A stretch of 64,000 nt of DNA from Alphaproteobacteria bacterium (GTDB lineage: Bacteria > Pseudomonadota > Alphaproteobacteria > Micropepsales > Micropepsaceae): positions 1-64,000 of the forward strand of contig JAGOBA010000005.1 in NCBI GenBank assembly GCA_017983635.1. The letters are read 5' to 3'. How positions within the stretch are numbered: position 1 is the first letter of the stretch; each line of letters opens with the position of its first letter. The translations under genes and the position numbers were made by a program. The notes under the pieces were generated by a model. It saw only the letters and a program-made list of their open reading frames with translations, had not been told where the DNA came from and did no database searches. This document shows, piece by piece, positions 18,358 to 27,999 of this stretch.

Positions 18358-19290
18358 ATGGCGAGTGCGGCGTCTTCGCTCTTCGGCGCTTTGGGCGGCA
18401 GCCCCAAGCGCGAGGAGAACCCGCGCGCACAAGCCGAGCGTCTCGGCGCGCGCCTGCCACCTCTGATGATCCAAGCCGAGCGCGTCGCCTCGACCGTCGC
18501 CCAAGGTGAGCACGGGCGTCGCCGCGTCGGCCAAGGCGAAGCGTTCTGGCAGTTCCGTCGCTTTCGCCAAGAAGATCCCTCAACCGCCGTCGATTGGCGC
18601 CAGTCGGCGAAGTCGCAACACCTGTTCGTGCGCGAGCGCGAGTGGGCGGCCGCCGCCAGCATCTGGATCTGGCGCGACACCTCGCCGTCGATGCAGTACA
18701 AATCGCACGTCGCGACCTGCACGAAGGTCGAGCGCGCGACCGTGCTTGCCCTTGCCTTCGCATCGCTCTTGATCCGCGGCGGCGAACGCATCGGCGAACT
18801 TGGCAGTCTCAAACCGCCCGCCACCGGCAAGCCCGGCCTCAACCGCATCGCGCTGCACATGACGGCGCAGATGTCGTCGAAGCAGAGCCTGCCGCCGTTG
18901 CAACCCCTACCGCGCTTCTCGCAACTCATCCTGATCAGCGACTGGCTGACGCCGATCGACGGCGTGATGAGCCTTCTCCGTCACTACGGCTCCCTCGGCG
19001 TGCGCGGGCATTTGATCCAAGTCCTCGACCCCGCCGAAGAAGATCTGCCGTTCGACGGCCGCACCGAGTTCGAAGACGTGGAATCGAAGGAACGCATGCT
19101 CGCCCGCCGTGCCGAAACGCTGCGCGATGCCTATCGCAGCCGTCTAACGGCCTTGCGCAACGAAGTCGCGCAAGCCTGCCGCCGCCAGGATTGGACGTTC
19201 GCCAGCCACCGCACCGACCGTCCGGCGCAAGGCGCGCTGCTCGCCGCCTACGCCGCCTTGTCCGCCCACCGCCCGTTCGAGATGAGGTAA
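18358..19290 (+). CDS. DUF58 domain-containing protein
   Basis: A 310-aa soluble protein with the DUF58 block GQGEAFWQFRRFRQEDPSTA followed by VDWRQSAKSQHLFVREREW and a VWA-like stretch IWRDTSPSMQY (DxSxS-type metal site) near residue 107. DUF58 proteins are regular partners of MoxR ATPases. It begins 19 bp after moxR and ends 4 bp before the next gene. No membrane segments are evident. Confidence 0.9.
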   Translation: MASAASSLFGALGGSPKREENPRAQAERLGARLPPLMIQAERVASTVAQGEHGRRRVGQGEAFWQFRRFRQEDPSTAVDWRQSAKSQHLFVREREWAAAASIWIWRDTSPSMQYKSHVATCTKVERATVLALAFASLLIRGGERIGELGSLKPPATGKPGLNRIALHMTAQMSSKQSLPPLQPLPRFSQLILISDWLTPIDGVMSLLRHYGSLGVRGHLIQVLDPAEEDLPFDGRTEFEDVESKERMLARRAETLRDAYRSRLTALRNEVAQACRRQDWTFASHRTDRPAQGALLAAYAALSAHRPFEMR

Positions 19291-19294
19291 CGGC

Positions 19295-22045
19295 GTGGCA
19301 TCGATTGGTCCCCTCGCGTTTGGAGTCCCTTGGGTTCTATTCGCCCTGATCGCTCTGCCGATCATTTGGTGGCTGTTGCGTGTCACGCCGCCCGCACCAA
19401 AGCGCGTGCCGTTCCCCGCCGTGCGTCTTCTCCTCGGCCTGCAGCAAAAGGAAGAGACCCCCGCGCGTACGCCGCTGTGGTTGCTGCTCTTGCGCATGGC
19501 AGTTGCGGGCCTCGCAATCCTGGCGCTTGCGGACCCATACGTGAACCCACAGAGCGTCGGCCTGAAGCGCAGCACCGTGGTCATCGTTGTCGACAACGGC
19601 TGGGCCGCGGCCGCGCGCTGGGACGACCGCGTCGGTGCGATGCAGACGCTGGCCGCCGAAGCCGAACGCGATGGTCGCCCGCTCGTCGTCGTGCCAACCG
19701 CTCTCAGCGACGCGCCGGTGGTGCTGCGCCCGCTCTCGGGCGCCGACGCGCAAGGCGCCGTCAAGGCCGTCGCCCCGCAACCCTTCGGCGTCGATCGCGC
19801 GAAAGCGCTCGTCGCATTGCAGAAGCTGAGCCTCACCGACAACCCCGACATCATTTGGTTGACCGACGGACTGGAAGACGGCAACGCCGCCCCCTTCGCC
19901 CGCGCGCTCGCCGGCATCGGCTCGCTGCGCGTTCAAACCGATGACTCGCTAAACGCGGCGCTGGCGATTACGCCACCCAAAGCCGACGGCAGCGCGCTCG
20001 TGTTCCGGGTGCTCCGCGGTAAGGACGACGGCGAAGTCAAAGGCACGATTCGCGCCACCGGCACCCAAGGCCGCTTCCTCGCAGCGCAAGAGTTCACGCT
20101 CAACGCCAACCAAGACAGCACAGAGGTAAAGCTCGACCTCGCAACCGAACTCCGCAACGACCTCGCCCGCGTCGAAGTGGCCGACCGCCAATCCGCCGGT
20201 AGCGTCGCCCTGATCGACGAGCGCTGGCGACGCCGCCCGGTCGGTTTGATTTCCGGCCAAACCGTCGACACTGCACAACCGCTGCTCTCCGATCTTTTCT
20301 ATCTGAACCGTGCGCTCGTCCCTTACGCGGAGATTCACACCGGCAAGATCGGTGATCTGCTGAAGTCCGGTCTCTCCGTTCTCGTGCTCGCGGACGTTGG
20401 CCAGATCGTTGGTGACGACAAGCGCGCCGCGACCGAGTGGGTCGCAAAGGGCGGCGTCTTGATCCGCTTCTCCGGCCCTAAGCTCGCCGCCCAAAGCGAT
20501 GACCTCATTCCCGGCAAACTGCGCACCGGCGGCCGCTTGCTGGACGGCGCGCTGTCATGGAGCGAACCGCAGAAGCTAAGCACCTGGACCGAAGAGAGCC
20601 CGTTCTTCGGTCTGCCTATCCCTGAAGACGTCTCAATTAAGCGCCAAGTCCTGACCGAACCCGGCGTCGGCACCGACATCAAGACCTGGGCTCAACTCGC
20701 CGACGGCACGCCGCTCGTGACGGCAACCCGCCTCGAAAAAGGCTGGCTCGTCCTCTTCCATGTGACCGCCAACACCGAATGGTCGTCGCTGCCGATCTCA
20801 GGCCTCTTCGTTGAGATGCTGCGCCGGACGATCGCGCTCTCCTCCGGTGTCGCGATGGACGATTCCAAGCTCGCCGCCACCTCGGCACCGATGCAGCCCG
20901 CCGAAACGCTCGACGGCTTCGGCCGCCTCGGCACACCCTCGGCCTCCGCTCTGCCGATGCGCGGCACCGATTTTGATACCGCTGATGCAAGTCCGCGCCA
21001 CCCGCCTGGCTTCTACGGCGAAGGCGGCGTGCGGCGCGCTTTCAACCTTTTCAAGCCTGACGCAACCTTGAAACCCCTGGCCGCCCTGCCCGCGGGCATC
21101 CCGCTCGCAACATTTGGCCTACGCCAAGCGGTTGAGCTTAAATACGTCCTGATGGCGATCGCGATAGCCTTAGCGCTTCTGGACCTCATCGCAGGCTTGA
21201 TCCTGCGCGGCCTCGTTGCGCTTCCGCGTCTGCCGCTGCGCACGACAACGGCCGTCATTACCATTGCGTTTGGAGCGCTCGCCGCGATTCCCGACCAAGC
21301 CCGCGCCGACGACGCCTTTGCTATGAAAGCGACGCTCAACTACCGGCTTGGTTACGTCGTCACCGGCGACCCCGAAGTCGATGCGATGAGCCGCGCCGGC
21401 CTCAAAGGTCTAACCCGGACGCTCCGCGAACGCACCGCCGTCGAGCCTGGCGATCCGATGCCCGTCGACATCGAGCAAGACGAGCTCGCGTTCTTCCCTC
21501 TGCTCTATTGGCCGGTCACAACCGCGCAATCGCAACTCTCCGCCAACGCGCTGGCGAAAGTCGACGCCTTCATGCGCAACGGCGGCACCATTGTCTTCGA
21601 CACCCGCGACCAGGACACCGCCCTACCCGCGCAAGGCGGGTCGCAAACTTTGCGCCGCCTCCTCGCCGGCCTCGACATCCCACCGCTGCAGCCGCTGGCA
21701 CAGGATCACGTGCTGACACGCGCATTCTATCTGCTGCGCGAATACCCAGGCCGCTGGGCCTCCGGCCGCGTCTGGGTCGAAGCACAGCAGAAGGCCGGCG
21801 ACGGCGCACCGTCGACCACAGCCTCGGATGGAGTCTCGCCGATCATCGTTGGCGGCGCGGATTGGGCGGCCGCCTGGGCGCAAGACGACGCCGGTCGCCC
21901 GCTGGCAGCTGTCGTCCCCGGCGGCACCCGTCAGCGCGAACTTGCGATGCGCTTCGGCGTGAACCTGGTGATGTACACGCTCACCGGCAACTACAAGACA
22001 GACCAAGTGCACGTGCCTGCGATCCTCGAACGCCTGGGCCAATAG
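19295..22045 (+). CDS. BatA-like / DUF4159 large membrane protein
   Basis: A 916-aa protein starting at GTG with GAGG seven bases upstream. The N-terminus (residues 1-80) has two hydrophobic segments around RVPFPAVRLLLGLQQ, the Aerotolerance-regulator N-terminal (BatA) pattern. A long soluble region with a VWA-like IIWLTDGLEDG follows, then membrane segments near residues 610-670, and the DUF4159 domain (about 675-916: MKATLNYRLGYVVTGDPEVD, FFPLLYWPVT, GGTIVFDTRDQD, VNLVMYTLTGNYKTDQVHVP). The function is not established. Position suggests it is a substrate or membrane scaffold for the MoxR/DUF58 pair. Confidence 0.88.
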   Translation: MASIGPLAFGVPWVLFALIALPIIWWLLRVTPPAPKRVPFPAVRLLLGLQQKEETPARTPLWLLLLRMAVAGLAILALADPYVNPQSVGLKRSTVVIVVDNGWAAAARWDDRVGAMQTLAAEAERDGRPLVVVPTALSDAPVVLRPLSGADAQGAVKAVAPQPFGVDRAKALVALQKLSLTDNPDIIWLTDGLEDGNAAPFARALAGIGSLRVQTDDSLNAALAITPPKADGSALVFRVLRGKDDGEVKGTIRATGTQGRFLAAQEFTLNANQDSTEVKLDLATELRNDLARVEVADRQSAGSVALIDERWRRRPVGLISGQTVDTAQPLLSDLFYLNRALVPYAEIHTGKIGDLLKSGLSVLVLADVGQIVGDDKRAATEWVAKGGVLIRFSGPKLAAQSDDLIPGKLRTGGRLLDGALSWSEPQKLSTWTEESPFFGLPIPEDVSIKRQVLTEPGVGTDIKTWAQLADGTPLVTATRLEKGWLVLFHVTANTEWSSLPISGLFVEMLRRTIALSSGVAMDDSKLAATSAPMQPAETLDGFGRLGTPSASALPMRGTDFDTADASPRHPPGFYGEGGVRRAFNLFKPDATLKPLAALPAGIPLATFGLRQAVELKYVLMAIAIALALLDLIAGLILRGLVALPRLPLRTTTAVITIAFGALAAIPDQARADDAFAMKATLNYRLGYVVTGDPEVDAMSRAGLKGLTRTLRERTAVEPGDPMPVDIEQDELAFFPLLYWPVTTAQSQLSANALAKVDAFMRNGGTIVFDTRDQDTALPAQGGSQTLRRLLAGLDIPPLQPLAQDHVLTRAFYLLREYPGRWASGRVWVEAQQKAGDGAPSTTASDGVSPIIVGGADWAAAWAQDDAGRPLAAVVPGGTRQRELAMRFGVNLVMYTLTGNYKTDQVHVPAILERLGQ

Positions 22046-22048
22046 ACC

Positions 22049-24115
22049 ATGGCGCTCGACGTCGTCTTCGTTCCGCACTTGCCGCTGGTCATGATTCTAA
22101 TCCTGACGGTCGCTTGCGTCGCAATTGTCGGAGCAAGCTTGATCCTGCGCGCGCCCGGCGCCCTCTGGCGCGCCGGCGCGATGGCGGCGGCGCTGCTCGT
22201 GCTGGCAAACCCCGCGATCGTCGAGGAAGAACGCAAAGGCCTGCCCGACGTCGCCGTGATCGTCGCCGACCAGACACAAAGCCAGGCGATCGGTGACCGT
22301 TCGAAGACCGTCGATGACGCCGTGACAAGGCTTCGCGCGAAACTCGCCGAACACAAAGACATAGACGTCCGCCTCATCACCGTCACCGAAGACCGCGCAG
22401 TACAGAACGGCGGAACGGCCCTCTTTGGGCCACTGAGCGAGGCCTTCGCCGACGTGCCGCCTGACCGCATCGCGGGCGCGGTTCTCGTGACCGACGGCCA
22501 GGTCCATGACATTCCGACGGGCGCCGCCGCCAAGCTGCAATACCCGTTGCACGCTCTGCTGACCGGCGCGCCAAACGAGCAAGACCGCAAGCTCACGATC
22601 GAACAAGCCCCGCGCTACGGCATCGTCGGCGAACCGCTGCGCTTCGTCGTGCGAGTCGACGACTTCGGCCTTGAGGGGCAAACCGTCGCCGACCTCGAAA
22701 TCCGCATCGACGGCAAGGTCGTGCTGAACGAGCAGGCGAAGACCGGCGAACCCACCAGCCTCGAACTGACCCTCCCGCACGGCGGCGAGAACGTGATCGA
22801 GATCGAGGCAGGCGCCGGCCCGAAGGAACTCACGCTCCTGAACAACCGCGCCGCCGTCGTGACCACCGGCATCCGCGATCAGCTGCGTGTGCTCCTCGTC
22901 TCCGGCGAACCGCACGCTGGCGAGCGTACGCTGCGCAATTTGCTGAAAGCCGACCCCTCGGTGTCACTCGTCCATTTCACTATTCTGCGCCCACCCGAAA
23001 AGCAGGACGGCACGCCCGTCGACGAGCTCTCGCTGATCGCCTTCCCGACCCGCGAGCTGTTCGATGAGAAGCTGAACGACTTTAACCTCATCATCTTCGA
23101 CCGCTATCAGCGTCGTGGCGTGCTCCCGCTCGCCTACTACGAAAATGTCGCCCGCTACGTCGAGAACGGCGGCGCGTTGCTCGTGACCTCGGGGCCGGAG
23201 TTCTCCTCGCCGTTGAGTCTCTATCGTTCGCCGCTCGCCTCCGTACTGCCGGCCGAACCGAGCGAGCGCGTCTTCGAGGAAGGCTATCGCCCGCGCCTCT
23301 CCAGTGCCGGCGAGCGCCACCCGGTCACCTCCGGCCTGCCCGGCGCCAATACGGCAACCAAAGATCCGACTTGGGGCCGCTGGTTCCGCCTCGTGCAAGC
23401 GCAAGTGCTAAGCGGCCAAACGCTGATGAACGGTGCCGAAGGCCAGCCGCTGCTCGTGCTCAACCGCGTGCAGCAAGGCCGCGTCGCGCTCTTGCTCTCC
23501 GATCACGCCTGGCTCTGGACTCGCGGCTTCGAAGGCGGCGGCCCGCAAGCCGAACTGCTGCGCCGCCTCGCGCATTGGCTGATGAAAGAGCCGGAGCTCG
23601 AGGAAGAACGCCTAACCGGCTCGATCAACGGCAACCGCTTGATCGTCACCCGCCGCACGATGGCCGAGCGCGCCGCGACGGTCGAAGTGACCTACCCTTC
23701 GGGCCGCCTTGAGAAGGTGACGTTGACGCCGACGGAAGATGGCGCCTTCTCCGGCACGATCAAAGCCGAAGAGATGGGCCTCTACCGCCTGCGCGACGGC
23801 AACTTGAGCGCCGTCGCGGCCGCAGGCCCCTTGAACCCGCGCGAACTCTCCGACGTGCGCGCAACAGACAAGCTCTTGAAGCCGATCGTCGACACCGCGA
23901 AAGGCGGCATCGCCTGGATCAAGCGCGACGGCATCCCCGACATCCGCCGCACCAAACCCGGCCGCGCCGCCGCCGACGACGGCTGGATCGGCATGCGCGC
24001 CAACGAAGCCTACGCAGTCCGCTCAACACGGCAAACGCCACTCTTCCACCCAGCCCTAGCGCTGGCCCTCATCATCGGCGGCCTCATGCTGGGCTGGCGC
24101 CGCGAGGGACGGTAG
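22049..24115 (+). CDS. Large membrane protein with a GATase1-like domain
   Basis: A 688-aa protein with two N-terminal hydrophobic helices (LPLVMILILTVACVAIVGASLIL and AGAMAAALLVLANPAIV), a soluble VWA/glutamine-amidotransferase-like region (ENGGALLVTSGPEF, LLSDHAWLWTRGFEGGGPQAELLRRLAHWLMKEPELEEE, residues about 370-515) and one C-terminal helix (LALALIIGGLMLGW). The amidotransferase catalytic Cys is not evident. It begins 3 bp after the DUF4159 gene, closing the operon; its last 60 bp overlap the convergent amidohydrolase gene. Confidence 0.85.
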   Translation: MALDVVFVPHLPLVMILILTVACVAIVGASLILRAPGALWRAGAMAAALLVLANPAIVEEERKGLPDVAVIVADQTQSQAIGDRSKTVDDAVTRLRAKLAEHKDIDVRLITVTEDRAVQNGGTALFGPLSEAFADVPPDRIAGAVLVTDGQVHDIPTGAAAKLQYPLHALLTGAPNEQDRKLTIEQAPRYGIVGEPLRFVVRVDDFGLEGQTVADLEIRIDGKVVLNEQAKTGEPTSLELTLPHGGENVIEIEAGAGPKELTLLNNRAAVVTTGIRDQLRVLLVSGEPHAGERTLRNLLKADPSVSLVHFTILRPPEKQDGTPVDELSLIAFPTRELFDEKLNDFNLIIFDRYQRRGVLPLAYYENVARYVENGGALLVTSGPEFSSPLSLYRSPLASVLPAEPSERVFEEGYRPRLSSAGERHPVTSGLPGANTATKDPTWGRWFRLVQAQVLSGQTLMNGAEGQPLLVLNRVQQGRVALLLSDHAWLWTRGFEGGGPQAELLRRLAHWLMKEPELEEERLTGSINGNRLIVTRRTMAERAATVEVTYPSGRLEKVTLTPTEDGAFSGTIKAEEMGLYRLRDGNLSAVAAAGPLNPRELSDVRATDKLLKPIVDTAKGGIAWIKRDGIPDIRRTKPGRAAADDGWIGMRANEAYAVRSTRQTPLFHPALALALIIGGLMLGWRREGR

Positions 24116-25618
24116 GCCCGTCTCGATGACTGGCTTGAGCGGCGGAGTCACAGCCCCCTCACCGTCGTGCTCGTTCGCGTGCCCTTTGTTGGCACCGGCA
24201 ACATCCGCGGCTAGCGACATCGCAAACGAGTAGAGAGCTGACCGGAAATGCTTGCGGTAGTTGTCAAGCCAGGCATCGACCACTTCCCGCTCGTATCGAC
24301 GCCCATTCGCAAATTGCGTCTTCCACGCGCGCAGCGCCGCAAGATCCTTGGTCGGATCGGTCGGCAGCAACAGAATGTCCGCTCGCGCGCCCGGTGAAAT
24401 CGTCCCGATCTCACCGCTGGCCATATGACGGCCGTTGACGGTGGTTGCAGCCGCGAGCGCCGCCTCGTTGTCGCCGAACGCCAACGCCAACTCCTCGATC
24501 TCCAACAGCAATGCTTCGCCGGGAACCACCCACGGCATCAGCGTGTCGGTTCCGGCAAGAACATCGATTCCGCGATCTCGTGCCAACTTCGAGATCTTCA
24601 ACGTCATCGGATTGCGCGCGACGCGCCTGGCGACATCGGGGCCCGTCGGATGCCCGGCGACAGCATTCGAGTTCCAGATATTGACCCAAATAAGCGGCAA
24701 GTACGCCGCACCCGGTGTCGGGGGATAACGTAGCGGATCGGACGCGACCAAACGCAGACGTCCATTCGCTAACGTCGGCAAGTAGGAGAATCGGTGCGCT
24801 CTAGCCATGTCGAGCGCCGCGGAGATGTCGGCGTCTGTCATGGTCAAGAAATCTTGGTCGTTGAAGTCATATGTCAGCGCCGGCCGACCGCCGCGCAGAT
24901 ACGGCATGCCGGTGAAGTGCTGCGACTCGAAGTCGAACACGTTCCTCATGCCGACCTTGTGAGGCACGTGCCCAATCACCGGGATTCCATGCCGTGCAGC
25001 CGAAGCACGGATCGCTTGATAGGCCTCCATGCCGATCTCATTGTAGATCTTGATGCAGTCGACCTTCGACGCCGCCAGTTCATTCACCGCCGTCGTTGCC
25101 TCGGCCGCAATCACGACCTTTCGTGCCGCCCCCCAGCTGACTGGATCGCCATCAAGCACCGGACCGCAACGGTACATGTATGGCCCGACCAACTCACCCC
25201 GATTGAGCCGCCCCGCAAGCACGGCAACGCTATCCTCCGATTGTCCGACGTCGCGGACGGAGGTCACGCCATAGGCTAGGTACATCAACGAGAACAGTTC
25301 CTGGCTACCGAACGCCAGCTGCGGCGGGGTGTGCACGTGCGCATCGATCAAGCCCGGCATCGCAATGCAACCGGGGCAATCCGACGCGGGATCGCTCGCC
25401 TGGGTCGCCCGGACTTCAACCATCTTGCCGGCGCGAATGACGATCGTCTGGTTCTCCGCCCGCGAGACGCTAGGGTTGAGAACGGTGACCCCGGAAATGA
25501 CTGCATCCGCCTGCGGCGGCACCGGTATCGACGGCGCAGAAATCCCGATCTGGAACGTCAGATATCCGGCAACGGCCAGAACCAAGATGACAGCCGCCGC
25601 GACGAGAACGATTCGCAT
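24056..25618 (-). CDS. Membrane-anchored amidohydrolase
   Basis: A 520-aa metal-dependent hydrolase of the amidohydrolase superfamily. An N-terminal anchor (MRIVLVAAAVILVLAVAGYL) precedes the domain, which has PGLIDAHVHTP (HxH metal ligands), IGHVPHKV, a late DVLAGTDTLMPW (Asp ligand) and the closing ISPGARADILLL. The likely site is the periplasmic face. GGAGG sits seven bases before the ATG at 25618. The last 20 codons overlap the convergent membrane-protein gene (24056-24115), a long overlap that leaves the exact C-terminus worth checking. Substrate unknown. Confidence 0.85.
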   Translation of the reverse strand: MRIVLVAAAVILVLAVAGYLTFQIGISAPSIPVPPQADAVISGVTVLNPSVSRAENQTIVIRAGKMVEVRATQASDPASDCPGCIAMPGLIDAHVHTPPQLAFGSQELFSLMYLAYGVTSVRDVGQSEDSVAVLAGRLNRGELVGPYMYRCGPVLDGDPVSWGAARKVVIAAEATTAVNELAASKVDCIKIYNEIGMEAYQAIRASAARHGIPVIGHVPHKVGMRNVFDFESQHFTGMPYLRGGRPALTYDFNDQDFLTMTDADISAALDMARAHRFSYLPTLANGRLRLVASDPLRYPPTPGAAYLPLIWVNIWNSNAVAGHPTGPDVARRVARNPMTLKISKLARDRGIDVLAGTDTLMPWVVPGEALLLEIEELALAFGDNEAALAAATTVNGRHMASGEIGTISPGARADILLLPTDPTKDLAALRAWKTQFANGRRYEREVVDAWLDNYRKHFRSALYSFAMSLAADVAGANKGHANEHDGEGAVTPPLKPVIETGLPSLAAPAQHEAADDEGQR

Positions 25619-25722
25619 ACCTCTCCCTCCGATCAACGCTGGAGAAGAGTTGCCCGGGCGAACGGCCGGACGCTTCCTCGTGGCGAAAAATCGACCGCCG
25701 ATTCCAGAATTGGCGAGAGATT

Positions 25723-26763
25723 CTAGGAATCGGCGGCTCCCTCGCGCCACTCACTGGGCGACTTCCCTGTTGCCTCCCGAAAGGCCCGATTGAACGGCCC
25801 GAGCGAGGCGTAGCCCAGATCGAACGCTATAGTCGAAATCTGATCCCCCGCCTTCGTAGGATCGCGCAACTCGATCTTGGCAACTGAAATTCGCCTTTCG
25901 TTCAGGAAGTCGGAAAAGTTCCGGTAGCCCAGGCCCCGGTTGATTACCTGACGAAGCCGATACTCGGGCAACCCGAGCCGCTCGGCCATAGCCCCGATGG
26001 TAAGCCCCGACTGTCTCCAAAAGTCGGTCTCGTCCATCAGCTTCTTGAGGCGGTCAAGCTGATCGCGATCCGCGGCATCGGCAACCGGAGTCCGGGCAGA
26101 GGTCGGCGCGGCAATGGCGCGGCGTTCAACGGTTCGTTCGAACATCGCCTCCCGCGCCTGATTGAAGGCCCATGCCCCCGTCAACGCCATCAACGTAAGC
26201 AAAGCCGCTTGCAATTCCTTCACCCAAGGGTCCCGAAATCCCAGCGACCATGCGACATCAAACGCCGACAGCATGATGCAGAAGAGTGCAACGCCAGCCA
26301 TCAACGGTATGCGCATCACGCGACGCTCATCGACAAGGTCGTCGCCGCGACGCCGCCAAATCTCGATCAGCACATGTCCTACCAGGAGAACCTCAAACAG
26401 ATTATGCACCACCTCGGTCCCAACGCCGCCGCCGGGGGGAAGCAGACGTCCCACCACGCCAATCGATGTCATGACAACAATCGGTAGGGCGTGCACCGCA
26501 CGCACCCTCGGGACCACAAAAAGCGCCATCGCAAACAGCCAGAAATAAGCCGTTCCTCCCGCCGAGAAGATCCAAGCCACATGCCGCACCGGACCAATCA
26601 ACGCCGGAATTGTCGCGCTTGTGTGAGCGACAAATCCAGCTGTAGCCAGGCAGAGCAGCGCCCCCGACCAGCGCGCACTGTTCAGGGAACCACCGCGCAA
26701 CATCGTCAGTCCGGCCGCGAGCAAGACCCCTATCGCAACGCCACGAGTCAGAAGCTCAAGCAT
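25723..26763 (-). CDS. AraC-family regulator with membrane-embedded sensor domain
   Basis: The 346-aa protein has about seven hydrophobic segments in residues 1-205, followed by a C-terminal AraC/XylS DNA-binding domain (LTIGAMAERLGLPEYRLRQVI, then FSDFLNERRISVAKIEL and IAFDLGYASLGPFNRAFREATGKSPSEWR). Such 7TM-HTH proteins sense a membrane or periplasmic signal directly. It lies 105 bp upstream of the amidohydrolase in the same direction, so it is a candidate regulator of that gene. The ATG at 26763 places the first helix at the N-terminus. Confidence 0.88.
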   Translation of the reverse strand: MLELLTRGVAIGVLLAAGLTMLRGGSLNSARWSGALLCLATAGFVAHTSATIPALIGPVRHVAWIFSAGGTAYFWLFAMALFVVPRVRAVHALPIVVMTSIGVVGRLLPPGGGVGTEVVHNLFEVLLVGHVLIEIWRRRGDDLVDERRVMRIPLMAGVALFCIMLSAFDVAWSLGFRDPWVKELQAALLTLMALTGAWAFNQAREAMFERTVERRAIAAPTSARTPVADAADRDQLDRLKKLMDETDFWRQSGLTIGAMAERLGLPEYRLRQVINRGLGYRNFSDFLNERRISVAKIELRDPTKAGDQISTIAFDLGYASLGPFNRAFREATGKSPSEWREGAADS

Positions 26764-26772
26764 CGGCCTTCG

Positions 26773-27273
26773 TCACGTCTTGCTAGTTCCCTTCACCACA
26801 ACGCCCCTCATCGCTTCGACGGCGCCCTCGGCCAGCGACAACCCGAGCAGCCGCGCATAGTCGACCGGCCCCGGCATCGTGATCCGGCCCCGCGGCTCGA
26901 TCCGCCTGAACCCGGCACGCCCATAGTACGGCTCATCGCCCACCAGGATAACGGCGCGGTGACCTTCGGCCTTTGCTGCAGCCAAACTCGTCTGCATCAG
27001 CGCGAGCGCAATCCCCTGACCCTGCCGGTCCGCGACAATCGCGATCGGACCTAACATCAGCGCGCGCTCGCCACCGATCGTGACCGGCCAGTACCGCACC
27101 GTTCCAACGATCCGGCCCGCCTCTTCAGCCACGAAGGAGAGCGACGCGAGGCAACCCACGCCTTCGCGCAATCGGTAGGCGCTCTTCGCAAAACGCCCCG
27201 GACCGAAGGCGGCCGCTACGATCGCATCTGCAGCCGCCTCATCCCGAGCTTCTTCGTGCCTGACAGTTGCCAT
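26773..27273 (-). CDS. GNAT-family N-acetyltransferase
   Basis: A 166-aa acetyltransferase with the acetyl-CoA-binding motif A LGPIAIVADRQGQGIALALMQ (R/Q-x-x-G-x-G/A) and the C-terminal ILVGDEPYYGRAGFRR. The protein resembles the YhbS-like group. An in-frame GTG two codons upstream (27279) is less likely, because GAGGGG abuts it and is well spaced to the ATG at 27273. Ends 9 bp before the AraC gene start. Substrate unknown. Confidence 0.88.
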   Translation of the reverse strand: MATVRHEEARDEAAADAIVAAAFGPGRFAKSAYRLREGVGCLASLSFVAEEAGRIVGTVRYWPVTIGGERALMLGPIAIVADRQGQGIALALMQTSLAAAKAEGHRAVILVGDEPYYGRAGFRRIEPRGRITMPGPVDYARLLGLSLAEGAVEAMRGVVVKGTSKT

Positions 27274-27308
27274 CCGCACCCCTCACGCCCGTCTCGGGCG
27301 CACCGGCA

Positions 27309-27857
27309 TCACCCCTTTGCCTTCACGAGTTCGGTCAGCAGCTTTATCTGCTCCTCGTGCTTGGCCAGCATTTGTGTCAACTGTTCGTTGCGCAGATGAT
27401 CGACCTTCTCGTGCAGCGCCATAATTTCGAGCTCTGCCTTCAAGTTCACCTCGTAATCGTGTTGGGCAGTCAGACGGTCCTTCTGCGACTGCCGGTTCTG
27501 CGACATCATGATGATCGGCGCCTGCAGCGCGGCCACCATAGACAGCAGTAAATTCAGAAAGATGAAGGGATAGGGATCAAGCGCTCCCGTCACCAGGATG
27601 ATCGTGTTCAGCAACGCCCACGACAGCAAAAACGCGACGAAGATCATGATGAAAGTCCACGATCCGCCGAACTCCGCCACCTTGTCGGCGAGCCAAACGC
27701 CGAAGGAGTCCTTCTCGCCCCTCTCACTGGCGAGATCGCGGCTGACAACGGTACGCTCTGCGACGTGTTTCAGAATCTTCCGCTTGCGGTCGGACGCTGC
27801 ATCCGCGCCTAATCCGAGCTTCTTCTCCAGCGTCTGAAGCAAGTGTTGCGTGTTCAT
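27309..27857 (-). CDS. DUF1003 membrane protein
   Basis: A 182-aa protein with a basic N-terminus, two membrane helices (SWTFIMIFVAFLLSWALLNTIIL and PFIFLNLLLSMVAALQAPIIMM, residues about 66-115) and a charged C-terminal tail that may be coiled coil (LKAELEIMALHEKVDHLRNEQ). The block FGGSWTFI...YPFIFLNLLLS...QAPIIMMSQNRQ is the DUF1003 signature. Function unknown in the family. The ATG at 27857 precedes the conserved part; the open frame upstream is not coding-like. Confidence 0.9.
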   Translation of the reverse strand: MNTQHLLQTLEKKLGLGADAASDRKRKILKHVAERTVVSRDLASERGEKDSFGVWLADKVAEFGGSWTFIMIFVAFLLSWALLNTIILVTGALDPYPFIFLNLLLSMVAALQAPIIMMSQNRQSQKDRLTAQHDYEVNLKAELEIMALHEKVDHLRNEQLTQMLAKHEEQIKLLTELVKAKG

Positions 27858-27999
27858 GCCTATCTCATTCCTCTTGCCGCGCCGGTCGCGAGTCGACCGA
27901 TAGTATAGGCTGACTCCACCGCCGAAACGGGCCAAATTTGGCGATGCGACGACGCCGGGCGTAATTTTGCACTCCGACGGTTAATTCGAACGCGCGCTC

